Source: Candidatus Pseudobacter hemicellulosilyticus (GTDB lineage: Bacteria; Bacteroidota; Bacteroidia; Chitinophagales; Chitinophagaceae). Taken from it: 64,000 nt of DNA. The notes below the pieces were generated by a model that worked only from the letters and a program-made list of their open reading frames with translations, had not been told where the DNA came from and did no database searches. The position numbers were made by a program, and so were the translations under genes. This document shows positions 24,683-34,169 of this stretch, piece after piece (positions within the stretch are counted from its first letter, which is position 1; each line of letters begins with the position of its first letter). The stretch is taken from positions 1,612,001 through 1,676,000 of the forward strand of contig CP119311.1 of assembly GCA_029202545.1 (NCBI GenBank). Direction: 5' to 3'.

Positions 24683-25327
24683 ATGAAAAAGTCCGTTGCA
24701 GACATCCGCACAGATTATCAGAAAAGATCCCTGTCAGAAAAAGACGTACAACCCACGCCCATGCAGCAGTTCGACAGCTGGTGGAAAGAAGCGGTGGAAT
24801 CTGAATTGGAAGAAGTAAATGCCATGACGCTGGCTACGGCGTCGGCCGATGGCGTGCCTTCCGCGAGGATCATGTTACTGAAAGATTATGATGAGAAAGG
24901 ATTTGTTTTCTTCACCAACTACAATAGTTTCAAAGGCCTCACATTGGAAGAGAATCCCCGGGCCGCCCTGGTGTTTTTCTGGAAAGAACTGGAAAGACAG
25001 GTACGCGTTACCGGCCTGGTAGAAAAAGTGGCGGCAGCAGAAAGCGACGAGTATTTCAACAGCAGGCCCGAAGGCAGCCGCATAGGCGCCTGGGTATCGC
25101 CGCAAAGCCAGGTGATTGAAAACCGCGATTACCTTATTGAGCGGGAGAAGTCCGTGAAAGAAGCGTTCAGCAGCAAGCCTGTTACACGTCCTCCGCACTG
25201 GGGAGGATTCCGTGTAAAGCCGGTGATCATTGAATTCTGGCAGGGCGGGGCAAGCCGGCTGCATGACCGTATCCAGTATACTCTACAGGAAGATAACAGC
25301 TGGCTGATTGAAAGGCTGGCGCCTTAA
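24683..25327 (+). CDS. pdxH: Pyridoxamine 5'-phosphate oxidase
   Basis: This 214-aa FMN enzyme oxidises pyridoxine or pyridoxamine 5'-phosphate to pyridoxal 5'-phosphate, the last step of vitamin B6 synthesis and salvage. It shows MTLATASADGVPSARIMLLK, FFTNYNSFKGLTLEENPRAA, SRPEGSRIGAWVSPQSQVI and the C-terminal PPHWGGFRVKPVIIEFWQGG signature followed by SRLHDR. Length fits the family. A near-consensus -7 element (GAACTTTG) lies about 20 nt upstream and a terminator about 25 nt downstream. Confidence 0.97.
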   Translation: MKKSVADIRTDYQKRSLSEKDVQPTPMQQFDSWWKEAVESELEEVNAMTLATASADGVPSARIMLLKDYDEKGFVFFTNYNSFKGLTLEENPRAALVFFWKELERQVRVTGLVEKVAAAESDEYFNSRPEGSRIGAWVSPQSQVIENRDYLIEREKSVKEAFSSKPVTRPPHWGGFRVKPVIIEFWQGGASRLHDRIQYTLQEDNSWLIERLAP

Positions 25328-25350
25328 ACACATAGCTATCAGACAGATGA

Positions 25351-25377
25351 CCCGGGACTGCAAAGCCCGGGTTTTTT
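25351..25377 (+). terminator. Terminator after pdxH
   Basis: CCCGGG (25351-25356) pairs with CCCGGG (25366-25371) over a short loop, followed by six T. Confidence 0.8.
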
Positions 25378-25488
25378 GCACAAAAAAAGGGAAAACTACC
25401 TTTCCGGTAACCATCCCTCTCAATGACTTCAGGCTGCGCCTGTTGACGCTGAAACCATGAAGCTCAATTATCTGCGCTAAGGAACTCC

Positions 25489-25599
25489 TTATTTAGCGTC
25501 TTTCTTGGCAAATACCTTCTTGGTCCTTGCAGGCCTGCTTTTGCCAAAGCTCGCTTTGAAGATCTTTCCTTTCTTGGTTTTTTTATCACCTCTGCCCAT
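25489..25599 (-). CDS. 30S ribosomal protein bTHX
   Basis: A 36-codon frame on the minus strand encodes a very basic peptide beginning MGRGDKKTKKGKIFKASFGK and continuing with Lys/Arg-rich residues to DAK. This is the pattern of the small ribosomal subunit protein bTHX (S31), which fills a cavity at the top of the 30S head and is common in Bacteroidota. It is short and easily missed. It lies between pdxH and hup, on the same strand as hup but behind the hup terminator. Confidence 0.85.
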   Translation of the reverse strand: MGRGDKKTKKGKIFKASFGKSRPARTKKVFAKKDAK

Positions 25600-25672
25600 G
25601 TTGGAATCAATTTATGAATGAAATAATGTAATGAAGCGCAAAAATAAGCAATCTAACCGATGGTATACCCCT

Positions 25673-25707
25673 GAAAAAAAAGCTCCGGCACTATTCGTAC
25701 CGGAACT
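25673..25707 (-). terminator. Terminator after hup
   Basis: On the minus strand an 11-bp stem (25681-25691 with 25697-25707, two G-U pairs) is followed by eight T (25673-25680). Confidence 0.85.
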
Positions 25708-25728
25708 TTCCATGCAGTTGGTGCAGCA

Positions 25729-25998
25729 TTATAATTTAGCTTGCAGTTCTTTACCTGCTTTGAACCTGGCAACTTTTTTCGCTTTGATCTTGATAACAGC
25801 GCCGGTCTGAGGGTTGCGACCGTTACGGGCAGCTCTCTTGGAAACAGAGAAAGTACCGAAACCAACCAGGGTTACTTTACCACCACCTTTCAGGGTCTTA
25901 GTAACTGCTTCAACGAAAGAGTCCAGAGAAGCGTTGGCTTGAGTTTTAGTAATGCCTGCGTCATCGGCAATCTTTGCGATTAATTCAGCTTTGTTCAT
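25729..25998 (-). CDS. hup: HU-family DNA-binding protein
   Basis: This 89-aa protein is a histone-like HU subunit that bends and compacts DNA. It shows MNKAELIAKIADDAGITKTQ, the GGKVTLVGFGTFSV core and the beta-arm signature RAARNGRNPQTG, then FKAGKELQAKL. It is transcribed alone from a consensus -7 element, with a 5' UTR of about 25 nt and a strong terminator. Confidence 0.97.
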   Translation of the reverse strand: MNKAELIAKIADDAGITKTQANASLDSFVEAVTKTLKGGGKVTLVGFGTFSVSKRAARNGRNPQTGAVIKIKAKKVARFKAGKELQAKL

Positions 25999-26025
25999 AG
26001 TGTAATGTTTTTAATTATGCAGGAA

Positions 26026-26033
26026 CAAATTTA
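26026..26033 (-). promoter_or_regulatory. -7 promoter element of hup
   Basis: TAAATTTG on the minus strand matches TAnnTTTG exactly; a TTG lies 18 nt upstream (26052-26054) as -33 element. Confidence 0.75.
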
Positions 26034-26289
26034 GCCGCTTTTTCATTCCAACAAAATTTTTCTGCGCAAAAATTAACAATTGCTCAACCGCCGCTAACCC
26101 GCTTGGGGCAAGGATTGTGGGAAAAATACGATGTCTGCTCCTGGTAACCTGTCAGTAATGGGATCTGCTGAAACGCAGTGCTGACAAGGGTTTTGCGCTT
26201 GTTCGCCTGAAATGCTTGTCAGCAGTGGGTTTGAAAGGAATATACAAATATTTTCCATTGACAGCTGAACTAAATAATCTTATCCACAC

Positions 26290-26595
26290 TCAGTTCACAA
26301 TCTCCATTACGCTCCGGAAAGCAATGAAAAGATCGCCCCATTTGTCCATGCTTTTCTGGCGGATGGCGGGACTGTGATGTTCTATGTACACGTCATAATC
26401 ATTCCGCGATGCAGCATAATACTGGGCGGCATAGGTAGGTCCATCTTCCTCGTCCACCTCCAGGAGCTTTACCAGCTGGCTCTTGTAAAAGCAGCCTGTA
26501 GCCAGCACTTCAGGCATATGCACTTCCTGCATCCATTGCAGCCAGGCTTCCTGGATGGGCCAGGCTACCTTTATAGTGACATTGTAGATGATCAT
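26290..26595 (-). CDS. DUF4286 family protein
   Basis: This 101-aa protein matches DUF4286: MIIYNVTIKVAWPIQEAWLQ, HMPEVLATGCF and YAAQYYAASRNDYDVYIEHH. The fold is an alpha-beta barrel-like small domain of unknown role. Its ATG overlaps the stop of xth by 4 nt (ATGA), so it is translationally coupled to exonuclease III. The longer open frame runs within xth and is not the real start. Confidence 0.88.
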   Translation of the reverse strand: MIIYNVTIKVAWPIQEAWLQWMQEVHMPEVLATGCFYKSQLVKLLEVDEEDGPTYAAQYYAASRNDYDVYIEHHSPAIRQKSMDKWGDLFIAFRSVMEIVN

Positions 26596-27380
26596 TTTTT
26601 TGCTTTTTTTCCGGTTACTTTCAGTTCCAGGTATACCGGGCAGTGATCGCTGTGCTTCACGTCCGGAAGTATCTCTGCATCCTTCAGCTCGTCTTTCAGT
26701 GCGCTGGTGACATTGATATAGTCTATCCGCCAGCCTTTGTTCTGCAGCCGTACACTGGGGAAACGCTGGCTCCACCAGCTGTACCGGGCCGGTTCGGGGT
26801 GGAACTCCCGGAAGGTATCAATCCAGCCGGCTTCATAGAATTTATCCATCCAGGCGCGTTCTTCAGGTAAGAATCCGGATGATTTTTTATTGCCTTTAGG
26901 ATCATGGATGTCAATCTCCCGATGGGCTATGTTGTAGTCCCCGCAAAGGATAAGCCGGGGATGTTCTTTCCGTAAATTCTCCAGGTATCCGAACAATTCA
27001 TCCAGCCAGCTGTATTTGAAGGTCTGTCGCTCATCACCCGAAGTACCGGAGGGAAAATAGGCGTTGATCAGCCGGGTATCGCCAAAGTCGAGCTGCAGCA
27101 CACGGCCTTCTTCATCACTCACTTTATGCCCGGTGCCATAAACAATGTTGTCGGGTTTGATCTTGGTGAAAACGGCCACACCACTGTAGCCTTTCTTTTG
27201 TGCGCTGAACCAGTAGTCGTGGTATTGCAGATCGGTGAATTGTTTATAATCGACATTGTCCCGCATGGCTTTGGTTTCCTGCAGACAAATGATATCCGCA
27301 GGGTCTGTCTTCAGCCAGTCGATCAGTCCCTTGTTCATGGCAGCCCGCAGGCCGTTCACGTTGTAGCTGATGATGCGCAT
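26592..27380 (-). CDS. xth: Exodeoxyribonuclease III
   Basis: This 262-aa Mg-dependent enzyme belongs to the endonuclease/exonuclease/phosphatase fold and cuts DNA at abasic sites. It shows MRIISYNVNGLRAAM, IICLQETKA with the metal-binding Glu, GYSGVAVFTK, CGDYNIAHREIDIHDPKGNK, RIDYINVT and the C-terminal SDHCPVYLEL with the catalytic Asp-His. The start at 27380 gives the exact family N-terminus. DUF4286 follows with a 4-nt overlap, and the gene diverges from the LOG-family gene 41 nt away. Confidence 0.96.
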   Translation of the reverse strand: MRIISYNVNGLRAAMNKGLIDWLKTDPADIICLQETKAMRDNVDYKQFTDLQYHDYWFSAQKKGYSGVAVFTKIKPDNIVYGTGHKVSDEEGRVLQLDFGDTRLINAYFPSGTSGDERQTFKYSWLDELFGYLENLRKEHPRLILCGDYNIAHREIDIHDPKGNKKSSGFLPEERAWMDKFYEAGWIDTFREFHPEPARYSWWSQRFPSVRLQNKGWRIDYINVTSALKDELKDAEILPDVKHSDHCPVYLELKVTGKKAKK

Positions 27381-27421
27381 GATATAATTGATTAATTTGG
27401 CCGGCAATTTACAGTTTTGAT

Positions 27422-28171
27422 ATGGAAGCAGCATCAATCAAGAAGGAGTTAGCACCTATTATCCCCGCAAAGGAGCATGTTTACCTGGATGGCCCCAAGA
27501 GCCGTGGCTATGAGCTGGCCTTCACCTGGCGCGTAGCCATGCAGTTCCTCAAGGCTTTCCGTACCCTGCACTTTTTGGGCCCCTGCGTTACCGTTTTTGG
27601 TTCCGCGCGTTTCCGGGAAGACCATCCCTACTACGATGCCGCCCGGAAATTTGGCGCCCGCATCGGAGAAATGGGCTTCACCACGCTCACCGGTGGCGGC
27701 CCCGGCATCATGGAGGCCGCTAACCGCGGCGCTTTTGAAAAAGGCTATAACTCGGTTGGCTGTAATATCATCCTGCCCTTTGAACAGAAGGCTAACCCTT
27801 ACCTGCATAAGTTCATCAACTTTGAACATTTCTTTGTCCGCAAAGTAGTGCTCGTAAAATACTCCTACGCCTTCGTCATCATGCCCGGCGGCTTTGGTAC
27901 CCTTGATGAATTCTTCGAGACCCTGACCCTGGTGCAGACCAAATCCATCTCGCAATTCCCCATCGTATTGTTCGGTAAAGAATACCATAAAGATCTCTGG
28001 GAATACCTGGAGTTCATGGCCGAAGCCGGCACCATTGCCCGGGAAGACCTTAAATTGGTGTTGCTTACCGACGATATTGACGAAGCTATGGCGCATATCC
28101 ACTCGTATATCCAGGCTAATTTTACCGTAAAACCACGAAGGAGGAATTGGTGGCTACTGGAGAAAAGATAG
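27422..28171 (+). CDS. LOG-family (TIGR00730) phosphoribohydrolase-like protein
   Basis: This 249-aa Rossmann-like protein carries the family signatures TVFGSARF, TLTGGGPGIMEAANRGA and PGGFGTLDEFFE, the last being the PGGxGTxxE motif. Related enzymes release nucleobases from nucleoside 5'-monophosphates, as shown for plant LOG cytokinin activators and bacterial PpnN-like proteins. Whether this one makes cytokinin-like bases or recycles nucleotides cannot be told. It diverges from xth and is followed after 27 nt by an AsmA-type gene, possibly co-transcribed. Confidence 0.9.
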   Translation: MEAASIKKELAPIIPAKEHVYLDGPKSRGYELAFTWRVAMQFLKAFRTLHFLGPCVTVFGSARFREDHPYYDAARKFGARIGEMGFTTLTGGGPGIMEAANRGAFEKGYNSVGCNIILPFEQKANPYLHKFINFEHFFVRKVVLVKYSYAFVIMPGGFGTLDEFFETLTLVQTKSISQFPIVLFGKEYHKDLWEYLEFMAEAGTIAREDLKLVLLTDDIDEAMAHIHSYIQANFTVKPRRRNWWLLEKR

Positions 28172-28198
28172 TAATTTTGGGAAATTATTTCCCCTACT

Positions 28199-31100
28199 AT
28201 GCGCAAGTGGCTCGTGAAAGGACTGAAGATAACCGGAGTATCGGTTGGCAGTCTGCTACTCCTGATGTTTCTCCTCCCGTTCCTGTTCCCCAATTTCGTA
28301 GAAAAAAAGATCAAGTCCTGGGCTAATAACGCCATCGTGAGCGATGTGGATTTTTCCAGGGCGAGACTGTCGTTCTTCCATCACTTCCCTTCTCTCACCC
28401 TTACGCTGGATGATTTTATCCTGCATGGCTCGCCGCCCTTCCGCAAAGATACCCTGGTGGCCGCCAACGAAATTGCACTGGGCATTGACCTCGGTTCCAT
28501 TTTCTCTAGTTCCCTCAATATTAACCAGATCTTCCTCAGCGACGGCCGTATTGAGATCAAGGTCAACAAAGAAGGCCTGGCCAATTACAATGTCTATAAA
28601 TCAGATTCTGTCCAGAGCGCCAGCGTGGACACGGATTCCGGCAGCGCCTCGCTCCGCCTGGAGAACATCCACCTGGACCGGATCAACCTGACTTACCGGG
28701 ACCGGTCGATCCCCATGGCCATCACCGCCAAAGGGCTGCATTATGCCGGTAAAGGGGATCTCAGTAAAGCCATCTTCGACCTCTACTCCGAAATTGAAGT
28801 AGATACTTTCCGGTTCTCCTATGATGGCGAGACCTACATCAGTAACAAACAGGTACGCGCCGACCTTATTACCAAGATCAATACCCATTCACTGGCCCTG
28901 CTCTTTGAGAAGAACGACCTGATGATCAACCAGCTGCCTGTACAGCTCAGCGGCAAATTCGAATTCCTGGCCGATGGGTATGATATGGATTTCAAGCTGG
29001 TATCCCGTGAGACCGACCTCCATGATGTTTTCACCGCTTTTCCGCAATCCGTTTTGCAATGGCTGGAAACTACTGACGTGAAAGGATACACCGAGATGAA
29101 TGCTTCGCTCAAAGGAAAATACAGCGCCGCCACCAATACCTCGCCCGACCTGCAGTTCAACATGAAGATCAGGAACGGCTCCATTGCTCATAAGAATGCT
29201 CCGCTCCCGGCAAAGAATATCTTTCTCAATATGGAGACCCGGCTGCCGTCGTTGAATATGGACAGCCTGTACGTTAACATCGACAGTGTCTTCTTTAATA
29301 TCGACCAGGACCGTTTCAGCGCACACCTGCAATGGAAAGGCATGCAGGAGCCGGCAATCAAAGCCAAAATGAATGCCGACCTGGACCTGGACAAATGGAA
29401 CAAAGCTTTTGGTATGGCCTCGGCCGATCTGAAAGGCAGGCTCAGGCTGGATTTCAAGGCCGATGGCCTGTTTGCCCGCGGCCCGGATCCCCATAGCCTT
29501 CGCAAGGATACAGTGATCACCCATATCCCGGCATTTACCCTGACCTCTTCGCTTACTGATGGTTATTTCAAATACAGTTCTTTACCACAGGCAGTGCAGG
29601 ACATCGGTTTCCAGCTGGACGCCGGTTGCGCCGATGGCATTTATGATCATACGCAGATAGCGCTGAACAGCCTCCAGGCCAAAGTGCTCAGCAATTTTAT
29701 CAAAGGTCATTTCCATATTGATAATATCAGGGATTTTCCGGTAGAAGGCAGCCTGCAGACCGTTTTCCACCTGGCAGATGTGAAACAGTTCTACCCGCTG
29801 GATAGCCTGGACCTGGCCGGTGACCTGCGCATTGATATCACCACCAAAGGAAAATACAACCCTGCCAAAAAACTCTTTCCGGTAACCGAAGGACAGTTCC
29901 TGTTAAAGGACGGCAGCATCCAGACAAAATACTATCCCAGCCCTATAGAGAAGATCCAGGTAGAAGCATCAGTAACGGATACCAAAGGCACGCTGAGCGA
30001 CCTCAAAGTAGCCATCAGGCCCATCTCCTTTGAGCTGGACCAACAGCAGTTCCTGGTGCAGGCCAACCTGCAAAATTTCAACGACCTGGAATACAATATC
30101 ACCTCCAATGGTGTGCTGGACCTGGGCAAGCTCTATCGCCTCTTTGCAGTGGATGGTTATAATGTGAAAGGTTTTATCCAGACCGATCTTGCCCTGCGTG
30201 GCCGCCAAAGCGATGCCATGGCCGGCCGGTATGGCAAGCTTTACGGTAAAGGCACCATGAAAGTGCGGGACATTGCGCTGACCAGCGAACTGTTCCCGCA
30301 GCCGTTTTTTGTGAACACCGGCCTGTTCCGCTTTGACCAGGACAAGATGTGGTTTGAAGCCTTTACCGGCCAGTATGGCAAAAGCAAACTGGAATTGAAA
30401 GGTCATCTCAACAATGTCCTGGGTTATGCCTTGCAGCCCGATCAACCGCTGCGCGGGGATTTTGAACTGACCACCCCTTATTTCCTGGTAGATGAATGGA
30501 TGGTCTTTGCTGGTGATTCCAGTTCAACCCCTGAAGCTGATGCCGGTAATTCCGGTGTGGTGATGATCCCTGCCAACCTGGAATTGGTCTTCAAGGCTGC
30601 CGCTGGAAAAGTGGAATACAATGGCCTGCTGCTGAAAGATTTTAAAGGACAGGTAGAACTGGCCAATGGCAAATTGCAACTCAAAGAAACCGGCTTTAAC
30701 CTGGCAGACGCGCCCATCAGTATGGAAGCCAGTTATGCCAGCACTTCGCCATTAAAGGCTGTTTTCGATTACCATGTAAAAGCCGATACCCTCAACGTTA
30801 AGAAGGCTTATAACCAGATCCCCATCTTCCGGGAAATGGCGCCCGCTGCGGCTGGAGCGGAAGGGATCATTTCGCTGGACTATTCCCTGTCTGGTAGGTT
30901 GGATGCCAACATGATGCCGGTATATCCTTCGCTGAAAGGCGGTGGGGACCTGGTGATCCAGAAAGTAAAAATGAAAGGGTTTAAACTAATGAATGCTGTA
31001 AGCGCCAGCACCGGCAAAGAAGATATCAAAGACCCGGACCTTTCCAAGGTGACGCTCAAAACAAAAATTGCCAATAATATCATCACCATCGAAAGGGTAA

Positions 31101-31312
31101 AAATGAAAGTGGCGGGCTTCCGTCCCCGTTTTGAAGGACAGGTGAGCTTTGATGGTAAATTCAACCTGACGGGCCGACTGGGCCTGCCGCCGCTGGGTAT
31201 CATTGGTATTCCTTTTACGGTAACGGGAACAAGGGATAATCCGAAAGTGAAGCTGAGAAAGGGTAAGGAGACGGATGAGCTGGAAGAGACGGAGGATGAG
31301 GAGGTAGAATAA
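28199..31312 (+). CDS. AsmA-family envelope protein
   Basis: This 1037-aa protein has a single N-terminal transmembrane helix (residues about 9-30, ITGVSVGSLLLLMFLLPFLF) and a long periplasmic beta-rich body. The N-terminal part (NAIVSDVDFSRARLSFFHHF, then PSLTLTLDDF) and the C-terminal AsmA-like region (MPVYPSLKGGGDLVIQKVKM, TGRLGLPPLGIIGIPFTVTG) are typical. AsmA-like proteins are elongated bridge proteins, related to TamB, thought to move lipids or support outer-membrane assembly. It follows the LOG gene by 27 nt and ends at a strong terminator. The acidic C-terminal tail (TDELEETEDEEVE) is notable. Confidence 0.9.
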   Translation: MRKWLVKGLKITGVSVGSLLLLMFLLPFLFPNFVEKKIKSWANNAIVSDVDFSRARLSFFHHFPSLTLTLDDFILHGSPPFRKDTLVAANEIALGIDLGSIFSSSLNINQIFLSDGRIEIKVNKEGLANYNVYKSDSVQSASVDTDSGSASLRLENIHLDRINLTYRDRSIPMAITAKGLHYAGKGDLSKAIFDLYSEIEVDTFRFSYDGETYISNKQVRADLITKINTHSLALLFEKNDLMINQLPVQLSGKFEFLADGYDMDFKLVSRETDLHDVFTAFPQSVLQWLETTDVKGYTEMNASLKGKYSAATNTSPDLQFNMKIRNGSIAHKNAPLPAKNIFLNMETRLPSLNMDSLYVNIDSVFFNIDQDRFSAHLQWKGMQEPAIKAKMNADLDLDKWNKAFGMASADLKGRLRLDFKADGLFARGPDPHSLRKDTVITHIPAFTLTSSLTDGYFKYSSLPQAVQDIGFQLDAGCADGIYDHTQIALNSLQAKVLSNFIKGHFHIDNIRDFPVEGSLQTVFHLADVKQFYPLDSLDLAGDLRIDITTKGKYNPAKKLFPVTEGQFLLKDGSIQTKYYPSPIEKIQVEASVTDTKGTLSDLKVAIRPISFELDQQQFLVQANLQNFNDLEYNITSNGVLDLGKLYRLFAVDGYNVKGFIQTDLALRGRQSDAMAGRYGKLYGKGTMKVRDIALTSELFPQPFFVNTGLFRFDQDKMWFEAFTGQYGKSKLELKGHLNNVLGYALQPDQPLRGDFELTTPYFLVDEWMVFAGDSSSTPEADAGNSGVVMIPANLELVFKAAAGKVEYNGLLLKDFKGQVELANGKLQLKETGFNLADAPISMEASYASTSPLKAVFDYHVKADTLNVKKAYNQIPIFREMAPAAAGAEGIISLDYSLSGRLDANMMPVYPSLKGGGDLVIQKVKMKGFKLMNAVSASTGKEDIKDPDLSKVTLKTKIANNIITIERVKMKVAGFRPRFEGQVSFDGKFNLTGRLGLPPLGIIGIPFTVTGTRDNPKVKLRKGKETDELEETEDEEVE

Positions 31313-31374
31313 TTTGTGGGAATACACTAAAATGCTGTTGTGCGATTATACTAAAATGATGTTGTATAGACAGA

Positions 31375-31416
31375 AAATCAAAAGGCCTGCAACTCTGTTT
31401 GCAGGCCTTTTGATTT
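31375..31416. terminator. Bidirectional terminator between asmA-like gene and metH
   Basis: An 18-bp perfect stem (31375-31392 with 31399-31416) with a 6-nt loop has A/T ends on both sides and serves two convergent genes. Just before it, an 18-bp direct repeat (31324-31341 and 31348-31365, two differences) is present without obvious function. Confidence 0.9.
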
Positions 31417-31437
31417 ATTAATAAAGTTGACTGCAAA

Positions 31438-34143
31438 TCACACATCATACTCCAACACCGGCCTCAACCACTTCTCTACTTCTTCCACAGGCATATCCTT
31501 CCGCTGTGCATAATCCTCTACCTGGTCCTTTTTGATCTTGCCAATACCGAAGTACTGGCTTTGCGGATGGGCAAAATACCAGCCGCTGACGGAAGAGGCG
31601 GGATACATGGCCAGGGATTCGGTGAGGGTGATGCCGGTGGTCTCCTGGCCGCCCAGCAGATCGAATAGTTTGTATTTCTCGGTATGGTCCGGGCAGGCGG
31701 GATAGCCGGGAGCAGGACGGATGCCGGAATAGGATTCACGGATCAGGTCCTCATTGCTGAGCTGCTCCTCTTTGGCATAGCCCCAGAACTCTTTCCGGAC
31801 ACGCTCATGCAGTAGTTCGGCAAAGGCTTCCACGAGGCGGTCGGCCAGGACCTGCAGGGTGATCTTGTTATAGTCGTCGTGGTTATCGATGAAGCGTTGC
31901 AGGTGTGGTTCAATACCCTGGATGGTGGTGGTGAAGGCGCCCATATAGTCCGCGAAATGGCCATTGGCATTGGCCGGAGCGGGTTTTATAAAGTCGGCCA
32001 GGCTGATATTGGGCTGGCCGGGGGCTTTCTTGATCTGCTGACGCAGGAAATCCAGTTGCACCAGGTCCTGGTTGTTCTTGATCACCACGGTATCGGCAGC
32101 GGTGGCCTGGGCGGGCCAGAAGCCGATCACGCCACGGGCGGTAAGCCATTTTTCACGGATGAGCTGGTCCAGCAGGACTTTGGCATCCTCGTATAGTTTA
32201 GTGGCTTCCTTACCTACTTTTTCATCGGAGAGGATCTGCGGGAATTTACCGTGCAGTTCCCAGGCAATGAAGAAAGGTTGCCAGTCGATGTATTGGGCGA
32301 TCTCTTCCAGCGGATAGTCTTCAAATACTTTGGTGCCTGTAAAACCTGGTTTTACAGGTGTGAAGCTATCCCAGTTGATGGCCACTTTGTTTTGCTGGGC
32401 CTCTCCAAAGGATAAATATTGCTTGACGGATTTCTTGCTGCTGAAGTCTTCCTTGAGTTTGATATATTCCGTTTTGAGCTTGCCGAGAAAATCGGGTTTT
32501 TGCTCCTGGCTCAGCAGGGAACCAGCCACCGTAACACTGCGGGAGGCGTCCAGTACGTGTACAACGCCATTTTCGTATTCAGGTGCTATCTTAACGGCAG
32601 TGTGCATCCGGGAAGTAGTAGCGCCGCCGATCAGCAGGGGCTGGTTCATATTGCGGCGTTTCATTTCACGGGCCACATGCACCATCTCATCCAGGGAGGG
32701 GGTGATCAGACCGCTCAGTCCCACGATGTCTACATTTTCCTTGATGGCTGTTTCCAGGATCTTATCGGCAGGCACCATTACTCCGAGGTCAATGATATCA
32801 TAACCGTTACAGCCCAGTACTACACCAACAATGTTCTTACCAATATCATGCACATCGCCTTTTACGGTGGCCAGGAGTATCCTGGCAGCGCCGCCCTTCT
32901 GGGCCCCGGGGTTTCTTAGTTTTTCTTCTTCGATATAGGGGGTGAGTACAGCCACGCTTTTTTTCATCACGCGGGCGCTTTTCACCACCTGGGGGAGGAA
33001 CATCTTACCACTGCCAAAGAGATCACCTACTATGTTCATACCATCCATGAGCGGTCCTTCGATCACTTCGAGCGGGCGGGCAAACTGCTGCCGGGCTTCT
33101 TCTGTATCCTGGTCGATATAGTCGGTGATACCATTTACCAGGGCATGCTTGAGGCGTTCTACTACGGAGTTATTGCGCCAGGCTTCGTCCTTCACTTCTG
33201 TTTTGCCTTTGGCTTTGACGGTCTCGGCAAAACTGATGAGGCGGTCGGTAGCGTCCGCGCGACGATTCTGGATCACATCTTCGCAAAGCTCGCGGAGCTG
33301 TGGTTCTATTTCGTCATAGACCATCAGCTGGCCCGCATTCACGATGCCCATATCCATGCCGGCTTTGATGGCATGGAGCAGGAATACGCTGTGCATGGCT
33401 TCGCGGACATGATCATTGCCGCGGAAGGAGAAAGAGATATTGCTGACACCGCCGCTGATCTTGGCCAGGGGCATTCTTTGCTTGATGAGGCGGGTGGCTT
33501 CAATAAAGTCAACGGCGTAGTTATTGTGTTCTTCAATGCCGGTGGCTACAGCAAAGATATTGGGGTCAAAAATGATGTCCTGTGGTTCAAACCCAACTTC
33601 TTCCGTCAGGATCTGGTAAGCCTTGGTGCAGATATCCACGCGGCGCTGGAGGGTATCGGCCTGGCCGTTTTCGTCAAAGGCCATTACCACCACGGCGGCG
33701 CCATACATTTTGCAGATATTGGCTTCACGGATAAATTTCTCCACGCCTTCTTTCATGGAGATAGAGTTCACGATACATTTACCCTGTACGCATTTCAGGC
33801 CGGCTTCAATGATCTCGAACTTGGAGCTGTCGATCATGATGGGTATCCGGGCGATATCCGGTTCACTCTGCACCAGGTTGAGAAAAGTGGTCATGGCTTT
33901 TACCCCGTCCAGCAGGGCATCGTCCATGTTCACGTCAATGACCTGGGCGCCGCTTTCCACCTGCTGGCGGGCTACGCTCAGGGCTTCTTCGTATTTGTTT
34001 TCCCGGACAAGGCGCGCAAATTTCTTGGAGCCGGTCACGTTGGTCCTTTCCCCAACGTTTACGAAGTTGGTTTCGGGACGGACAATAAGGGGCTCAAGGC
34101 CAGAGAGGCGGAGGTATGGTTTGATATGTATCGTCTCGCTCAT
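31438..34143 (-). CDS. metH: Methionine synthase, folate-, B12-binding and reactivation part
   Basis: This 901-aa protein is the C-terminal portion of cobalamin-dependent methionine synthase as a separate polypeptide. It starts with the pterin-binding domain (FVNVGERTNVTGSKKF), then the cap and B12-binding domains with DVHDIGKNIVG (His432 is the lower cobalt ligand), and ends with the reactivation domain (SGWYFAHPQSQYFGIGKI), which binds S-adenosylmethionine. It transfers a methyl group from methyltetrahydrofolate through B12 to homocysteine held by its partner. The homocysteine domain is encoded by the gene 26 nt upstream. The start at 34143 fits the pterin domain boundary; the frame upstream of it overlaps the partner gene. 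Confidence 0.95.
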   Translation of the reverse strand: MSETIHIKPYLRLSGLEPLIVRPETNFVNVGERTNVTGSKKFARLVRENKYEEALSVARQQVESGAQVIDVNMDDALLDGVKAMTTFLNLVQSEPDIARIPIMIDSSKFEIIEAGLKCVQGKCIVNSISMKEGVEKFIREANICKMYGAAVVVMAFDENGQADTLQRRVDICTKAYQILTEEVGFEPQDIIFDPNIFAVATGIEEHNNYAVDFIEATRLIKQRMPLAKISGGVSNISFSFRGNDHVREAMHSVFLLHAIKAGMDMGIVNAGQLMVYDEIEPQLRELCEDVIQNRRADATDRLISFAETVKAKGKTEVKDEAWRNNSVVERLKHALVNGITDYIDQDTEEARQQFARPLEVIEGPLMDGMNIVGDLFGSGKMFLPQVVKSARVMKKSVAVLTPYIEEEKLRNPGAQKGGAARILLATVKGDVHDIGKNIVGVVLGCNGYDIIDLGVMVPADKILETAIKENVDIVGLSGLITPSLDEMVHVAREMKRRNMNQPLLIGGATTSRMHTAVKIAPEYENGVVHVLDASRSVTVAGSLLSQEQKPDFLGKLKTEYIKLKEDFSSKKSVKQYLSFGEAQQNKVAINWDSFTPVKPGFTGTKVFEDYPLEEIAQYIDWQPFFIAWELHGKFPQILSDEKVGKEATKLYEDAKVLLDQLIREKWLTARGVIGFWPAQATAADTVVIKNNQDLVQLDFLRQQIKKAPGQPNISLADFIKPAPANANGHFADYMGAFTTTIQGIEPHLQRFIDNHDDYNKITLQVLADRLVEAFAELLHERVRKEFWGYAKEEQLSNEDLIRESYSGIRPAPGYPACPDHTEKYKLFDLLGGQETTGITLTESLAMYPASSVSGWYFAHPQSQYFGIGKIKKDQVEDYAQRKDMPVEEVEKWLRPVLEYDV

Positions 34144-34169
34144 GTTATTGTTGTTGAAGGGGCGCCGGA

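Noticed and set aside
26180..26223. 9-bp inverted repeat GCTGACAAG/CTTGTCAGC between hup and xth-DUF4286
   Set aside because: The 26-nt loop and lack of T-run or promoter context give no clear function.
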